Assembly: GCA_015680685.1 (NCBI GenBank)
Contig: MNCI01007578.1
Location: forward strand, 138,007-200,006
Reading direction: 5' to 3'
Source of the DNA: Gnetum montanum
Taxonomy: Eukaryota; Streptophyta; Gnetopsida; Gnetales; Gnetaceae
Length of the DNA stretch: 62,000 bases
How positions within the stretch are numbered: position 1 is the first letter of the stretch; each line of letters opens with the position of its first letter. The notes beneath the pieces were generated by a model that saw nothing but the letters and a program-made list of their open reading frames with translations, had not been told where the DNA came from and made no database searches. This document shows positions 1-11,129 of the stretch, piece after piece. Position numbers and translations under genes: made by a program.

Positions 1-1426
1 AGAGCTACTCTATCATAAGCTAGAGAGATATCTACAATTGATACACCATTTTCTTTTGACTCTAGATAAACCCTCATGCCAACATTCCCAATTGCAATGT
101 CATTATCCCTTGATTTTCAAAACATTCAATTCAGCAACATTTTCATTTCTATTCCAACTTCATGGTTAATTAACTATTGTAGAATTCTTTACAAGAAAGA
201 ATATAATCCTCCTTGAACAATTTCAGTTCATTAGGATTCTGTACCTCACCATTTGCAAATAAGTCCACCTGTTCCATGAAATGGTAAAAATGTGCCAACA
301 GTTTCCCTTAGAAGTTACTCTATATTCTTTCCTAGACCAAGTGTTTACAAAATGGTTCTTGTCACATATGTCAGAGTGGGAAGGATAGCTTGTAAGTTGT
401 AAGTGTGATTGATCCCTTTCCATGAATGGGACATTATGGTTGCAAGCAATGATGTGACAGTGGTTTACATGAGACTTGTGTATGGAGGATGGTCTTGGGG
501 TTGGATACCCAACATATCCTCTACTTGTCCTAACATTCAAGTAGGCATACTCAATGTTGAATAATCACAAAGGGTGTTGATGATAGATTGGGTTTGGATG
601 CTATGGTAGCCTCCTAGGAAAGCCTTCAAAACAACTTTTGGATCTTCTCTTTTGGATGCAAAAATGGAATAGTGTTGGATGGTGAAATGAGGAATGCAAT
701 GCTAGTGTGTCTACGAATGGCAAGGTTAAGATCAAAAGATATGTTCTTGTACCTTGTTTTGAAGGGAGAACATGCTCGACTCCCTTCATACTAGCCTAAA
801 CAGACATGATGGGAAAAAATGTTCATGATACAGATGCATGGATTCTGTGCTTAGATGGTTACACTGGTGAGATCCCGTGGGTCTAGATGTGAGTAGCAGA
901 ATGTGGAGTTCTGGAAAGCATGAGTTGCTTGCAGAGACATGATGCTTTTGGTGCATGTTCTTCCTTTCAATTTTATGTTCCCAAGTCCATCACCATGGCT
1001 AGTGGCCCTGGTGAGCCCTCAAGATCAATGGGTGTTGAGATGTCATTCACAAAGGAACTTGGCTAGACTTGTGGAAGAAGAGTTATCTTCTTGCATAGGT
1101 ATGGGTCTACACAAAAAGGTAAGTCTTTAGACCTTATAAGGGATGTACGTAGGGGATCCCTTAGAGATGTTGGCCCTTTAGGTTGGACTACTTCCACTTG
1201 TCATAGAGTTGGGAAAGTCTTTGGAAACTCCTCCAAGTGCCCTTTGCATTTCTTGCAAGGCATTGGATGGAAGGATGTATCAGGTGTTGGGTTTGGTACC
1301 TTCTTTCAAGCTTGATGTTAGTTGAGTTGAAGGATTCCTCGAAGTTGATAGAGTTCCAAACCCATACTTGAAGTGTACTCTCGAAGACATCCTAGGCTTC
1401 GCTCCAAGAACGTTGCTTCTTTTGTG
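1..1426. other. Unassigned DNA, no recognised gene
   Basis: I see no recognisable protein family, RNA gene or terminal repeat here. Open frames are short (at most about 105 codons), occur on both strands and lack recognisable motifs. Base composition is like the rest of the window. It may be host intergenic DNA or the far-decayed interior of another element ending at the purine tract near 1430. Confidence 0.4.
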
Positions 1427-1930
1427 TAGGGGAGGATTGTGAGATATGTCCTAGTGTGGTGGTTCTCCTAGACTCTCCTCATGGTTTGGGGGTCATGGAA
1501 CACTTTGAGGTGTCCTTGGGTGGCTCTCAAGTGTTATAAAAATCCATCCTGGCTTAGCGGTACCAAGTCGGCAATAAGAAATCCTCCTAATGCAACCCTC
1601 TCTAAATTCTCTTCATACTACCCTCACATGGAGAACTACATGACCCTAATTTTATGATGTTCATAGATATGTAGGTAGCTAGGATTGGATAGTTTTTGTG
1701 GGGTGCCAAGCCACACCTTGTACTAGATCATGAGGGATCTAGAGGTGAGGCACCATTCCTTGTAGATGTATCATTTCCCCTTCCATCGATGTTTTCTACA
1801 TGGTTTCTTGTGTGCTTGTTTGCATGGTTCTCATTTGGAGTTAGTTATCCTCCTTTAGGTGCATTCCCATACATATATTAAGAATCTATGTTGCTACTTG
1901 CACTCTTTCTTGGGATGCTTGCTTGTTAGA
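1427..1930 (+). repeat. Possible LTR start after a purine tract
   Basis: A purine run (TAGGGGAGGA, 1427-1436) is followed at 1438 by TGTGAGATATGTCC. This is how a plus-strand polypurine tract and the TG start of a 3' LTR usually look. No second copy lies in the window and I cannot place the far end, so the boundary at 1930 is only where a different coding relic begins to be readable. It could equally be chance. Confidence 0.22.
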
Positions 1931-1934
1931 GGCA

Positions 1935-2575
1935 TATTCCCTAGGTCTTCCACACTAGATCCATTGGATCTTAGTGAATTTCTTGGGGTGCCAAACAACG
2001 TTGGGGCAACATTGTTACATGGAGAGTCAGAGTTAAGCTATGTGTCTAACATTGATAAGATAACAAAAACGAGCTATGATTGTACTCTTGATAAAGAAGC
2101 TCCTCCTTTTCTTTTGACAATGAAGTTAAAGGATAAATATCTACACAACTATTTGGCTAATTCTGGAGCTACATCTACCATTATACCATTATCTATATGC
2201 AAAAAACTTAGTTTGATTCCTTAACAATCCAATAGAAAAATTATTCAAGTAAAAAAAAGTAGAGTTAAGATTGTAGAGTCAACTGCCCAATGTTCTATTA
2301 GAAAGTGCTTTTGAACCCTATATAAATAGTAGAGTAACTATTCAAGTGGTAAATATACCATATTCATATAGCCTTTTGTTAAGTATAAGTTGGAACAAAA
2401 ATTTCTTAGTTTACATATCAACAAATTACTCACATATGTGGCTACCTTGGAATGGGAACCAAATCAAATATACATATATAGTCAACCTTTGATAATTGAA
2501 AAAATTACTTCAAATGGGAAGAACAAAGTTGAGGAAACAATTTCTTTTGAATCCAAAATTTGCATACTTCAATAA
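1935..2575 (+). pseudogene. pol: Gypsy protease relic (element Z)
   Basis: An open frame (ATG at 1859, stop at 2222) encodes a retropepsin-like segment. The text ...PPFLLTMKLKDKYLHN, then NSGATSTIIPLSICKKL, matches the DSGA(S/T)STIMPLSVC active-site loop of plant Gypsy proteases, with the catalytic Asp changed to Asn. After the stop, a further frame at 2390-2575 carries a stretch of the LxSRDWxxKL...W...GxPNxI type that follows protease in this family. The element is disabled: stops, and loss of the active-site residue. It is the target into which Copia element D inserted. Confidence 0.6.
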
Positions 2576-2599
2576 GTTTATAACTTGGAAAATGATAGA

Positions 2600-2832
2600 T
2601 CTCAAGATAAGAGCAAGTGGGAATTATACTTTGATGATTCTTGTAACTTTGAAGGTGCAGAAGCTAGAGTATTTTTAGTAAATATGATTCCAAAAAAATC
2701 CAAAAGATAGTCCCTCTACCTTTCCCTTGGACTAACAATAAGGCTGAATATGAAGCTTTGAGTATTGGAATTAAAATAGAGAAGCCAATTGAAAAATAGA
2801 AGGAGATAATTTTCGGAAATAATGCTGCAAAG
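2600..2832 (+). pseudogene. pol: RNase H relic of element Z, RT missing
   Basis: Reading from about 2612 gives WELYFDDSCNFEGAEA and, after a stop and a frameshift near 2705-2735, TNNKAEYEALSIGI. These match the WxLYFDG(S/A)...GAGAG and NNxAEYEALxxGL signatures of plant Gypsy RNase H. Only about 35 bp separate it from the protease-side relic, so reverse transcriptase is missing. The stretch is cut off at 2837 by element D. Sequence on the far side (from 28575) does not clearly continue the domain. Confidence 0.55.
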
Positions 2833-2837
2833 GATAA
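2833..2837. repeat. Target-site duplication of D, left copy
   Basis: GATAA here and AATAA at 28570-28574 flank the two outer ends of Copia element D. They match at four of five positions, the difference being one G/A transition, as expected for an old insertion. Confidence 0.7.
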
Positions 2838-3106
2838 TGTAGTTATTCAGATAAGTAGAGAAATTGAATTTTTATTCCCTAATTTTTAAGTTTTATAATG
2901 AGCCCTTTTTATACATGAATATGGACACTATTTTTAGAAGGAATAATAAAAAATCCTTGATTATGCAGAAAAAGAAATCACCATAAAGTCAAGAAATTTG
3001 CCAAAAAAGCTAGATCTTGGATGACAACAAATTCCATTAAATTAGGAAACTACCACTAAGAATTACAATTGTAAAAAGCCCTTAAAAATTGATCTAGATT
3101 TCCACA
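2838..3106 (-). repeat. 3' LTR of Copia element D
   Basis: This 269-bp copy matches 28304-28569 closely over its whole length (shared blocks include the run at about 2893-2945 versus 28359-28411). In element orientation it begins TGTGGAAATC and ends ...ACTACA. Small indels and scattered transitions separate the two copies, indicating an old insertion. Confidence 0.92.
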
Positions 3107-3118
3107 CTCCCCCTAAAG
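3107..3118 (-). promoter_or_regulatory. Polypurine tract of D
   Basis: Read on the minus strand this is CTTTAGGGGGAG immediately before the 3' LTR start TGTGG. It is the expected site for plus-strand DNA priming. Confidence 0.8.
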
Positions 3119-4840
3119 TTGGGTTGTAGATGTTAAGACAAAGCTTGGATCAAAGTTCTCCGAAGGTAGTTCTAGGAAGAGCCTTGGTTAGGATGTCAAC
3201 TATTTGATTTGTGATAGGAACATATTCAATTGAGATCATCCCCTCTTCTATCTTTTCTTTGATTGTAAGATGTTAGCTATCTATCTCGACATGCTTTTTT
3301 CAATCATTATGTACTAGGTTCTTCGCTATGCTAATAGCTACTTGATTGTTGCACAATAATCTAATGGAATCTATAATTTGGATTTTGAGCTCATGCAATA
3401 GTCTCTTCAGCCATATTCCTTCACATATCCCTTGCACCATAGCTTTGAATTCTACCTCAATGTTGCTATGGGTTACTACAGATTGTTTCTTGCTCCTCCA
3501 AGTGAAGAGATTTCCAAAGATAAAGTTACAATATCCTAATGTTGATCTTCTATTAGTATTGGGGCCTACCCTGTTAGCATCCGTAAATATCTTGATATTG
3601 CTGGTTAAGGTCTTTTTGAAGTATAGACCTTCACCAAGGGCATCTTTTAGATACCTTAAAATTTGAAACAATTTGCTCATGTGTTCTTTAGTTGGGTTGT
3701 TCATGAATTGACTAACAATACTAATTGAGAAAGCAATATCAGGTCTAGTATGAGAAAGATAAAGAAGTTTTCCAACAAGCCTCTGATACCTTCCTTTGTC
3801 CACTAGTGGACCTTTTTCATTTGAATCTGACTTGTTATCTATTAGAATGTTAGTTGGTTTACATCCAAGCATTCCAGTTTCCTTGAGTAAGCGTAGAACA
3901 TATTTCCTTGACTTGTTGATCTTCCTAGTTCAATTCCAAGGAAATATCTAAGATGTTCCAAGTCCTTAATCTCAAATTCTTGCACAAGGAAGTTCTTCAA
4001 GTTGGCTATTTATCTTTCATCATTCCCAATCATGATGATCAACATAGACAATAATGATGGATGTTCTACCTTCAGAAGAGTGCTTGACAACGATAGTATG
4101 ATCCGTTTGGCATTGTGAATAGCTATGTCTCTTTATCGTCTTTACAAATCAATCAAACCATGCATGTGGAGACTTTTTAAGATCATAAAGAGATTTCTTT
4201 AGTTTGCATACTTGGTTGACATTTTCTATAGACTTGATACCTAGTGGCATGTCCATGTAAACTTCCTCTTCAAGATCTCCATTCAAGAATGCATTTTTGA
4301 CATCCAATTGGTGTAGAGGCCAATCAAGATTAGATGCAAAGGACAAAAGGACTCAGATGGTATTTAATTTGGCAACTACTGTGAAAGTTTCTTGGTAATC
4401 AATTCCATAATATTTTGTAAAGCCCTTGGCCATAAGGCAAGCTTTGTGTCTTTCAATACTTCCATCTTCCTTGTATTTAATTATGCAGATTCAGTTACAT
4501 TTGACAGTATTTTTTCCTGTTGGTAGCTTGACTAAATCCCACATTCCATTCTTCATTAGAGCATTGATTTCATCATCCACCATTGATTTCCACTCTGGTC
4601 TTTGAAGAGCCTCTTGAATATTACTAGGAATCTGAATATCTATAAGGCTCATAGTAAATGCATGATATCTAGGTGACAACTTTTTGTAAGAAAAAACATT
4701 TTGTATTGGGTGTTTTGTAGATGAGCTTACCCCTTTTCTTAATGCAATTGGTAAATCCAAAAGTTCATCAGAATTAGGAATTGAATTAGTATTACCTAGA
4801 TGTGAGTCATTTTGGATTGAATCTAGCACATTTTCATGAA
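3110..4840 (-). pseudogene. pol: D reverse transcriptase and RNase H
   Basis: Minus-strand frames give, in order: [39 protein letters not shown] (the Copia RT block), [18 protein letters not shown], then GPLVDKGRYQRLVGKLLYLS...TRPDIAFS, FTDANRVGPNTNRRSTLGYC and LLCNNQVAISIAKN (RNase H), finishing with a VDILTKALP-type C terminus close to the polypurine tract. The usual RNase H Asp-Trp in FTDADWAG is changed. Several frameshifts and stops lie between 3880 and 4150 and around 4350-4490. The catalytic YVDD box falls in the damaged stretch near 4050 and is not clearly readable. Confidence 0.88.
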
Positions 4841-5300
4841 CAATTCTTGGGTAGAATTATTCTTCCATATCCTTTTGAGTTGGTTTCCTTCTTGAGTACA
4901 CAATTAGCCCTTCTTTTATAGTCTCATGAGGAGGACTTAGTAGTGGACTAAGATTTGGCCTAGAGTTGGATTGAGTGAGTGTATTTACAGAAGAAGGATT
5001 TCGTTCTAGATTCCAAAAAAGATATTCCTGATTTTCACTCTTCCCTTGAATGTCATTTTTGAGATAATAAGGCTATGTTTCCATGAATGTGACATCCATT
5101 AAGTGGTAAAATCATTTTCTACTAAGATAGTAGCACTTATACCCCTTTTGATTTGGTGAATATCCTAGGAAGACACATTTGGTGGCCTTGGGATCAAGTT
5201 TTCTATGAAATTGTTGGGGAATATGAACAAAAATTGTACAACAAAATACTTTGAAAGGGATTAATGAGATGAGTCAGGTTGTTGGAAAAGCTTTCAAAAT
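4841..5300 (-). pseudogene. pol: D linker between integrase and RT
   Basis: This stretch holds the poorly conserved C-terminal integrase to RT linker of Copia polyproteins. Short minus-strand fragments around 5085-5230 read like the end of an integrase (FVGYS-type motifs near 5150-5175, followed upstream by a CFVH-like block). No other gene is visible on either strand. Confidence 0.5.
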
Positions 5301-5830
5301 GAATTGACAAGGATTCAATAATTTAAGACTCGTGATGGCATTTGATTGATGAGATATGAAACAATAAGAACTGCTTCTCCCGAAAAGAAATTTTGAACTT
5401 GAGAGGAAAGTAGGATGGCTTGAGAAACTTTCAATAAATGCCTGTATTTCCTTTTAGCTATCCCATTTTGTTGTGGGGTATCGATACAAGAGCTTTGATG
5501 GACAATTCCCTCTTTAGATAGAAAATTCCCAAGAATAGAGTTAAAATATTCTTTTGCATTGTTGGTTCTCAAGATTTGGATTTTTTTTTTAAATTGTGTC
5601 TGAATCATGTTCAAGAATTTTTTAAATATTTGGCTGACTTCAAATTTTTCCTTCATCAGAAATATCCAAGTGACTCTTGTATGATCATCAAAAAAGGATA
5701 CAAACCATCTTGCCCTTGTCACATTTTTTATTTTTGATGAACCCCAAACATCACTATGAATCATAGAAAAGGGATGATATGCTTTGTATGGTTCTATTGG
5801 AGAAGAGTTACGAACATGTTTTCAAAGCTA
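5301..5830 (-). pseudogene. pol: D integrase core, catalytic residues lost
   Basis: The 149-codon frame starting at 5764 and its upstream continuation are a Copia integrase: MIHSDVWG, FFDDHTRVTWIFLMK, LRTNNAKEYF, CIDTPQQNGIAKRKYRHLL. The first catalytic Asp (HSDVWG) is present. The second, normally in RxDNGxEY, is Asn. The third, normally Glu in GxAERKNRHLL, is Lys. Both changes are single G-to-A transitions in the coding strand. The enzyme could not join DNA as it stands. Confidence 0.9.
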
Positions 5831-6560
5831 ACAAATTTCACAATGAAGAACATCTGAATTTTTATTGAATAATAATGGAAAGAGTCTTTTGAGATACAAA
5901 AAACTAGGATGACCTAGTCTATAATGCCATAGTAGTATTTCATTTTCCTTATTTGACTTAAATACAAAAAAATATTATTTCTCATTGACTATATGCAAAG
6001 ATTGTCTCTCAAGTTGGTTGCCTTCTCTAAAGATATAGAGTTCCACACACATCTCAACACTGCAAATCATCTATCCCGAAGTCAAATCCTAGAAAACATA
6101 ATGATTGGGAAGAAATTTAGCAATAGAATTCGTATCCTATGTGAGTTTATCAATGGATAACAAATTGCAAGTCAAGTTAGGGACCAGGAGAATGGATTTG
6201 AGGGTTAACCCCCTAGGTAATACAACAAAACCTGTACCGAATACCTTAGATAGAGAACCATTGATAATACGAATAGTATACTTCTTAGTGCATGGTGTGT
6301 AGTCTTGAAGAATTGTAGAATCTCCAATCATGTGATCTGATACTATGGAGTCAACAATTCAAGTGCTTAACTTATCATCCTTTTGAACTTTTAGGGCATT
6401 AATAAAGTTACCTTTTTGAGCCACTAAACCAATCCCTATGACCGAATTAGAAGTGCCATGCATTTGCTAAGTGAACAACTTCTATAGTGCTTCCATTTGT
6501 TCCTTACTAAAGTGATGTCTTGATGATTTCGAAGGAGAGTAAGGCCTTTCTTCCATTGCT
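5831..6560 (-). pseudogene. pol: D protease and pre-integrase region
   Basis: Around 6331-6395 the minus strand reads IVDSIVSDHMIGDSTIL, matching the Copia protease motif WIVDSGASDHM with Gly-Ala replaced. It continues through IRIINGSLSKVFGTGFVVL and ILLVPNLTCNLLSIDKL, the conserved V(L)xVPxLxxNLLSVxKL stretch. Lower down, 5850-6000 carries a decayed zinc-binding (GxxHxxxLG) region with WHRLGHPS-like fragments. Stops at 6482, 6497 and 6358 are TAG or TGA in place of Gln or Trp codons. Confidence 0.85.
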
Positions 6561-6714
6561 ACAATATTACCCTTGCTTTCTTTCTTAGATCGAAAGCATG
6601 ATGGTTTCCAATCAACAGGTTTCCCATGGATTTGCTAGCAAGTTTCTCTAGTATGAATAGGCTTTTGACAATGATCACACTAGGGCCACCCTTTCTTTGT
6701 TTGGGAACTAGAAT
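6561..6714 (-). pseudogene. gag: D gag C terminus with CCHC knuckle
   Basis: The minus strand reads CDHCQKPIHTRETC, then a stop in place of Trp/Lys, then IHGKPVDWKP. This is the CxxC(x)KxxHTRxxCWxxHGKP zinc knuckle typical of plant Copia gag. The frame is cut at 6714 by element A and resumes at 27302 on the far side. Confidence 0.88.
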
Positions 6715-7662
6715 TGAAACACCACAAAATTTTGGGTCTTGGCATTGCAACTGCAAATATGGCTAAGTGTTACGCATTGTTACATGCTACTATGCTGCGT
6801 AGTGTAGCACCCTACTATGCTACGTAGCATAGTTCTACAGTGCGTAGCATAGCGCTACAGTAGAATACCCGACACTACAGTGCGTAGTGTAGCGCTACAG
6901 TGTAACAGCCAATGCTATAGTATAACACCTTCCGCACTACCACGTGGCACCTGATACACATTTTGGGCTAACCCTAACTCTATAAATACCTCTATGCCCT
7001 CTTTTTGGGGAGAAGAAGAGGAAAGGGGGAAGCTTCAATTTCTTTAACAGCAAGGCAGTTGGCATTTTTTCATCAAGGCATTTTGTCACTTTTGACATCT
7101 TGTCACCTAGCTCTGTGGGCGAATGAGACCTAGAGCATGCCACACTAACAGAGAGGCATAACTACATCACATGGCATATTGTGACCACTAACCTAGGAGG
7201 CACAATTTATCACAATGAGCACCATATTTCATAGTCCGACACCACCCAGGCTGTGACTCTAATCCTACTGTGCCTATTGTACACCTTGTATACCTATACC
7301 CTTTTTTTCGGGGTGGTGCATCTTCCTATTCAAAATCTCTTTTTGGCTAATTATAGCATTTATTTCTTTTTTTGGCATTACCAACCATTTAATCATGTCC
7401 ATTGTCCTGTTACGCACTTTAGTACATTTCTACTATTATGCACATTACGTTTTCTTTTATTTTACCACCAGGTGTTCCATTTAAAATCATTGTTTGCAAA
7501 AGGATTATTGTGCACCAATTAAGTCCCTGTTTGATTGACAGATCATTCAGGGCACCCTGAATCCATTTTCTCTAGCACGGCCCTCGTGTGGATTCAAGGT
7601 TAAACTATTTTTCCTAGAGACCTCTTGGTGTTTTCCAGTCACTGACATTTTCTATTGCTACA
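6715..7662 (+). repeat. 5' LTR of element A
   Basis: Pairs with 26334-27301 along its whole length (for example the shared starts at 6715 and 26334 and the shared U5 block at about 7545-7660 versus 27180-27301). It carries a GCTACG/GCTATG palindrome cluster at 6785-6915. A plausible TATA motif (CTATAAATACC, 6979-6989) lies downstream of the cluster, matching TTATAAATACC at 26620-26630 in the partner, and marks the likely transcription start zone. Confidence 0.92.
6979..6989 (+). promoter_or_regulatory. Likely TATA box in A LTR
   Basis: CTATAAATACC in the 5' LTR is conserved as TTATAAATACC in the 3' LTR at 26620-26630. Its place, roughly 270-285 bp into the LTR with R/U5 downstream, fits a retroelement promoter. 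Confidence 0.55.
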
Positions 7663-7978
7663 GTTTTTGGTGCTAGAAGGAGAGCTTGAACCATTTTTGT
7701 CTGCATTTTTGATGAGCACTTGGTCAAAACTTAGGATGTTCTAGAGGGCATAACAAGTTCTCATAGCGTAGTAAGCTCCAACGTAGTGAGTGTAGCATCA
7801 AAGTTGGTCATTTTTAGTAGTTTTCACACTTAGCATATTTTTTTTTGCATTTTATACTTAGCATTTTTTTTCTTTTGCATTTTCATACAGTTAGCCTATT
7901 TTCTACTACTGGTAGACTTAGTCATTTTTCTGCTATCATTTTCAGCAACTAGCAACTCTCACAACCTGATCTATGAAC
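7663..7978 (+). other. A leader with primer-site region and T-rich repeats
   Basis: Directly after the LTR end (...GCTACA) comes GTTTTTGGTGCTAGAAGG, nearly identical to the sequence after the 5' LTR of C (GTTCTTGGTGCTAGAAGG on the minus strand, just below 46155). This shared stretch is the place for the tRNA primer site. I do not name the tRNA. At 7830-7925 there are about three imperfect copies of a CTTAGCAT-T8-GCATTTTATA unit. Confidence 0.65.
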
Positions 7979-8361
7979 ATGAATCCAGATCAACCTTCCA
8001 CGTTGGTGTCTAACACATTTGATACCATAATACAGCCAAAGCATGTCGCATTAAGCCATGAACAATACAATTTTGTTTATGCCAAAATTCAAGCAAGACT
8101 GCCAGTGAATTACCTCGATTTAGAGGCAAAACAGGACTACAAATAAGTCCATCGGAATGGATGGGAGTATAACCCCTCCTTGTTTGACATAATCTTACTC
8201 ACGGAGTCCTACCACCAGTTGTTGTTCCAAATCATCCATGCAACCAAGCATGATGTAGGGACAACCTATGAGGAGGCTTCACAGAATGAGGAAGATGAGT
8301 TTGAGGCCAACTCTGAGCATGAGAGCCCCCTCCACACTATCTTCCAACAACCACTCCTTAT
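7979..8361 (+). pseudogene. gag: A gag, N-terminal part
   Basis: The ATG at 7979 opens the gag frame, which carries LSHEQYNFVYAKIQARLP, a counterpart of the B gag segment LAQQHERYNFLYEKVQENLP. One stop (near 8142) interrupts it. The frame is cut at 8361 by element B and resumes in phase at 21671 when one CTTAT copy is removed. An acidic tract (about 8270-8320, EEASQNEEDEFE) follows the conserved block, as in B. Confidence 0.8.
8357..8361. repeat. Target-site duplication of B, left copy
   Basis: CTTAT directly precedes the left LTR of B and is repeated exactly at 21666-21670 after the right LTR. Confidence 0.92.
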
Positions 8362-10032
8362 TGTATTGATCAAAAATGTCAGCAACTAGAAAAACACCGA
8401 GAGGTCATCAGTCATTGATAGTCTTAACCGCGTTTCCGTGGGAGGGTCGTGTTGGATGGAATGGAAATGAGGCACCCTGAATGGTCTGGTCAATTAGATA
8501 GGGACTTATTCAGTGTTAATATAACATTTTGCAACCAAATAATTTGAAAACAAGGCTGATAACGTGAAGTAATGCTTAAATGTAAAAGATAGAAAACAAT
8601 GTAAAATGCAATAATAAGAAGGAGACAATGTAAAATGCAAATAGAAAAATGCATGCTTTGAAGCTACGACTTCACTTTGTCAAGGTGGATACAATCGGTT
8701 GCGCATCAATAAGGGGTGTAGAGGTCGTGAGAGTAACCAAGATGTGTAGAGCAAGATGACTATGTGTTTGAACGTGGACTCAAGCCTTAACAATGTGAAG
8801 TGCTATCAAGGTGGTAGAAAAGAGCAGAAAAAAATGCCAACTGAGAGTGCTAACTATTTACAATGTTAAACAGAAAGCTTACAATGCTTAAGGTTACAAT
8901 GCTAACTTTTTTCTTGTCAGCCCACCAAATTGTTAGTCGACAAAAAATGCCAAAAAACTTGGACCCCTCGACCGTTGCTCATTGGGGTATTTATAGGACC
9001 AAGGACACGTGAAAGATGCGGTTTGGATGCCATGTTCCCTGGGCTTGCCTTGACCTGTCAATACTGCACATGCCTGCATGACTATTTGGAGAGTCTGCCA
9101 TGCCATAATTACAAGCCTACCACATTTTAATTGTGTTGTTAGAGCAATGGTGCAATTAGGTGAACTGCATTGATCTAGCATAACTGCTTGCCACGCTCTT
9201 CTATGCTTTGTAGCGTAGCATGTTTGGCGTAGCATAGCATCTTGTTATCCTGTGCTATGCTGCACAGCGTAGCATAGCCATCGCTTTGAAGAAAAAAATT
9301 TGCGTTGTGTCTTGCTGCAAGCATTGGAAACCTTTGAAGTGCGTTGACCATTTATTACATATTTTCCATGCTACGCTATGCTACGTAGCATATCATAGCA
9401 TAGTAGTTGGCCTTAGTCACAAGAAACATCACCAATCTGCAAACTTTACCTTTTGCATTGCGAAGCTTGTGAACTTGCTGATCCCATCCTTTAAGATGCC
9501 TTCTGTCACATTCATAGAATTGCTATGCCACACTATGTCATGTAGCTTAGTGTAGTGTAGTGGCCAACATGGTCTGCTTCTTGCCAAGTTTGCTGCTTTC
9601 TGATAGAAGGAGACATTGCTGAAGTACTTGAAGTATGGCAAGGGGGCTGATCATCTAGCTTTTGCTACGCTACGTAGCATAGCATAGCGTAGCACTGTGC
9701 TTCTGAAAATTTCTTTTGAAGTTTGCTACACTACATAGTGTATCGTAGCGTAGAAAAACTCCTTGACTTAGAAAACTTGCTGAATTGTTTTGCGCATTTT
9801 GAGCACCAGCAACAATTCTGTGCACTGCTCCTAAGTGCACTGTTAGCCAGATGAACTACTCAAGTGGGTAGGCTAGAGAATTTGTTTAGCCTATTAACAC
9901 CTATTGTAGAAAACCTACTGAACTGGATAGTCTAAACATCAAAGCATCCATCTCCTAAAGAACTATCATAACGGTGCGTGAATTGCAAAGGCTTAGTGAA
10001 GCAAACGTGCCTTCGAATTTTTGGGTGTTTCA
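8362..10032 (-). repeat. 3' LTR of element B
   Basis: Pairs with 19984-21665. In element orientation it begins TGAAACACCC (at 10032) and ends ...GATCAATACA (at 8362). It contains five short clusters of GCTACG/GCTATG palindromes (9190-9280, 9366-9402, 9525-9560, 9660-9692, 9720-9752) that recur at the same relative positions in the other LTR. Confidence 0.94.
9190..9755. repeat. Palindromic GCTACG/GCTATG clusters in B 3' LTR
   Basis: Repeated words GCTATGCTACG, CGTAGCATAGC and the palindrome GCTACGTAGC form five clusters spaced 60-170 bp apart. Clusters can fold on themselves (for example GCTATGCTACGTAGCATA near 9372-9389). Equivalent clusters in the 5' LTR lie at 20825-20905, 20990-21025, 21150-21185, 21285-21325 and 21358-21385. 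Confidence 0.8.
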
Positions 10033-10095
10033 TTGGCCCCTCTTTGTCGATGTCTAGAGGATGGGCTTGAGAGATGTTGACAAAAAATACGAAAC
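10033..10095 (-). promoter_or_regulatory. B polypurine tract and adjoining hairpin
   Basis: On the minus strand the tract AAAGAGGGGCCAA abuts the LTR start TGAAACACCC. Just upstream is an inverted repeat whose arms are TTGTCAACATCT and AGACATCGACAA around a 15-nt loop. Outside these, a TGTGGTGTTTC arm can pair with the LTR start. The same arrangement occurs in A (26264-26345) and C (41345-41420). Confidence 0.75.
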
Positions 10096-11129
10096 ACCAC
10101 AGAAGACACAACGCTAACGTTGCTACTCAGTAATCATCAAGACATTGCTTGGCTATGCTTGAGAGTGTTACATTGGTTTTTGCAGGGAGAAAGGACAAAG
10201 CAGGGAGGAAGGAGGTTCAGGAAAAAGGATAAAGATGAGGCTTAGTAGAGTCCCTCATCAGAGTGCTCATGAGGGAGTTGTTCGCATTTTCATCTTTACT
10301 TTTGTTGACCTTCGAACTCTTGTAGGACAAGTGTTTCTTTAGCAGGATGAGTTGTGTTACATCTGTGTGGAGTTTTGACCTACCTATAGATGCTTCCCTT
10401 GCGGCAAGCTATGTTACGCATCTCATGGAATTTGCACTTTGAAGTAGCCAAGCTAGCCAAGGCACTCACTTCGTGATGCTGTAGCATTTTCTACTATGGA
10501 AAGACATACTTTCGGCCACACCCTGTAAGCATGACGGAGAGCAAAATAGCCACAATGCAAAGTGAGGGCAAAAGTATTTCTTGTTGTAGATGTTGTTGAA
10601 GCTCTTGGACATCTTTGCTAGCTCATGGTGTCCAAATTAGGAAGGCCAATAGCATCCTCGGTAGCATCAACAAGGAGGAGTTGGCATCGAAGGAACGGGG
10701 AGTTTCTGTGAGTGTGGATGCTCTGGAATCCCTGCCAAAGGCATGCCTTCTCAGTTCAGCTATGGGATTAGCTACCACATAGCTAAATGTTGTGCAAGCC
10801 TAGGCATCGGTAGGGAGTTGGAGGGTAACTGTATTGTGGCTAGGTCACAATACTGCCAAAACTCTAGCAGTAGGAATTGACCAAGGAACTACTGTTAGGG
10901 CGTTGGGCCATGGCGACGGTAGGTCTGGAGGTCCAATGCGATGTCATACGACATCTCTAGAGGGTTAGCACGATGCCAAGGGTGGTAGAATCGCATATGT
11001 TCTAGATCATGTTCTCATTGGATCATGAACTACGTTCTGGAGCTGCAACATCCCATCCCCACGTTGGCACTGTGCATGCTCGTTCGATGTGTACTTGGCG
11101 TAGATGCATGCTAGGGACATGAAGTGAAC
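10096..11129 (-). other. B 3' untranslated region
   Basis: About 1 kb between the hairpin repeats after pol and the polypurine tract. Frames are short on both strands and no known domain is readable. Non-coding 3' regions of this size are usual in Tat elements, which are long. Confidence 0.6.

Noticed and set aside
223-1315. Several open frames of 60-105 codons on both strands
   Set aside because: No recognisable motif, overlapping on both strands, no consistent codon pattern. Treated as chance frames.
7253-7522. Plus-strand 89-codon frame in the A LTR (and 26951-27160)
   Set aside because: It lies within LTR sequence and recurs, shifted, in the partner LTR with no conserved start or length.
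6715-10032. Pairing the LTR at 6715 with that at 8362 as one element
   Set aside because: They are in opposite orientation and differ in length (0.95 versus 1.67 kb). Each has a better partner (26334, 19984).
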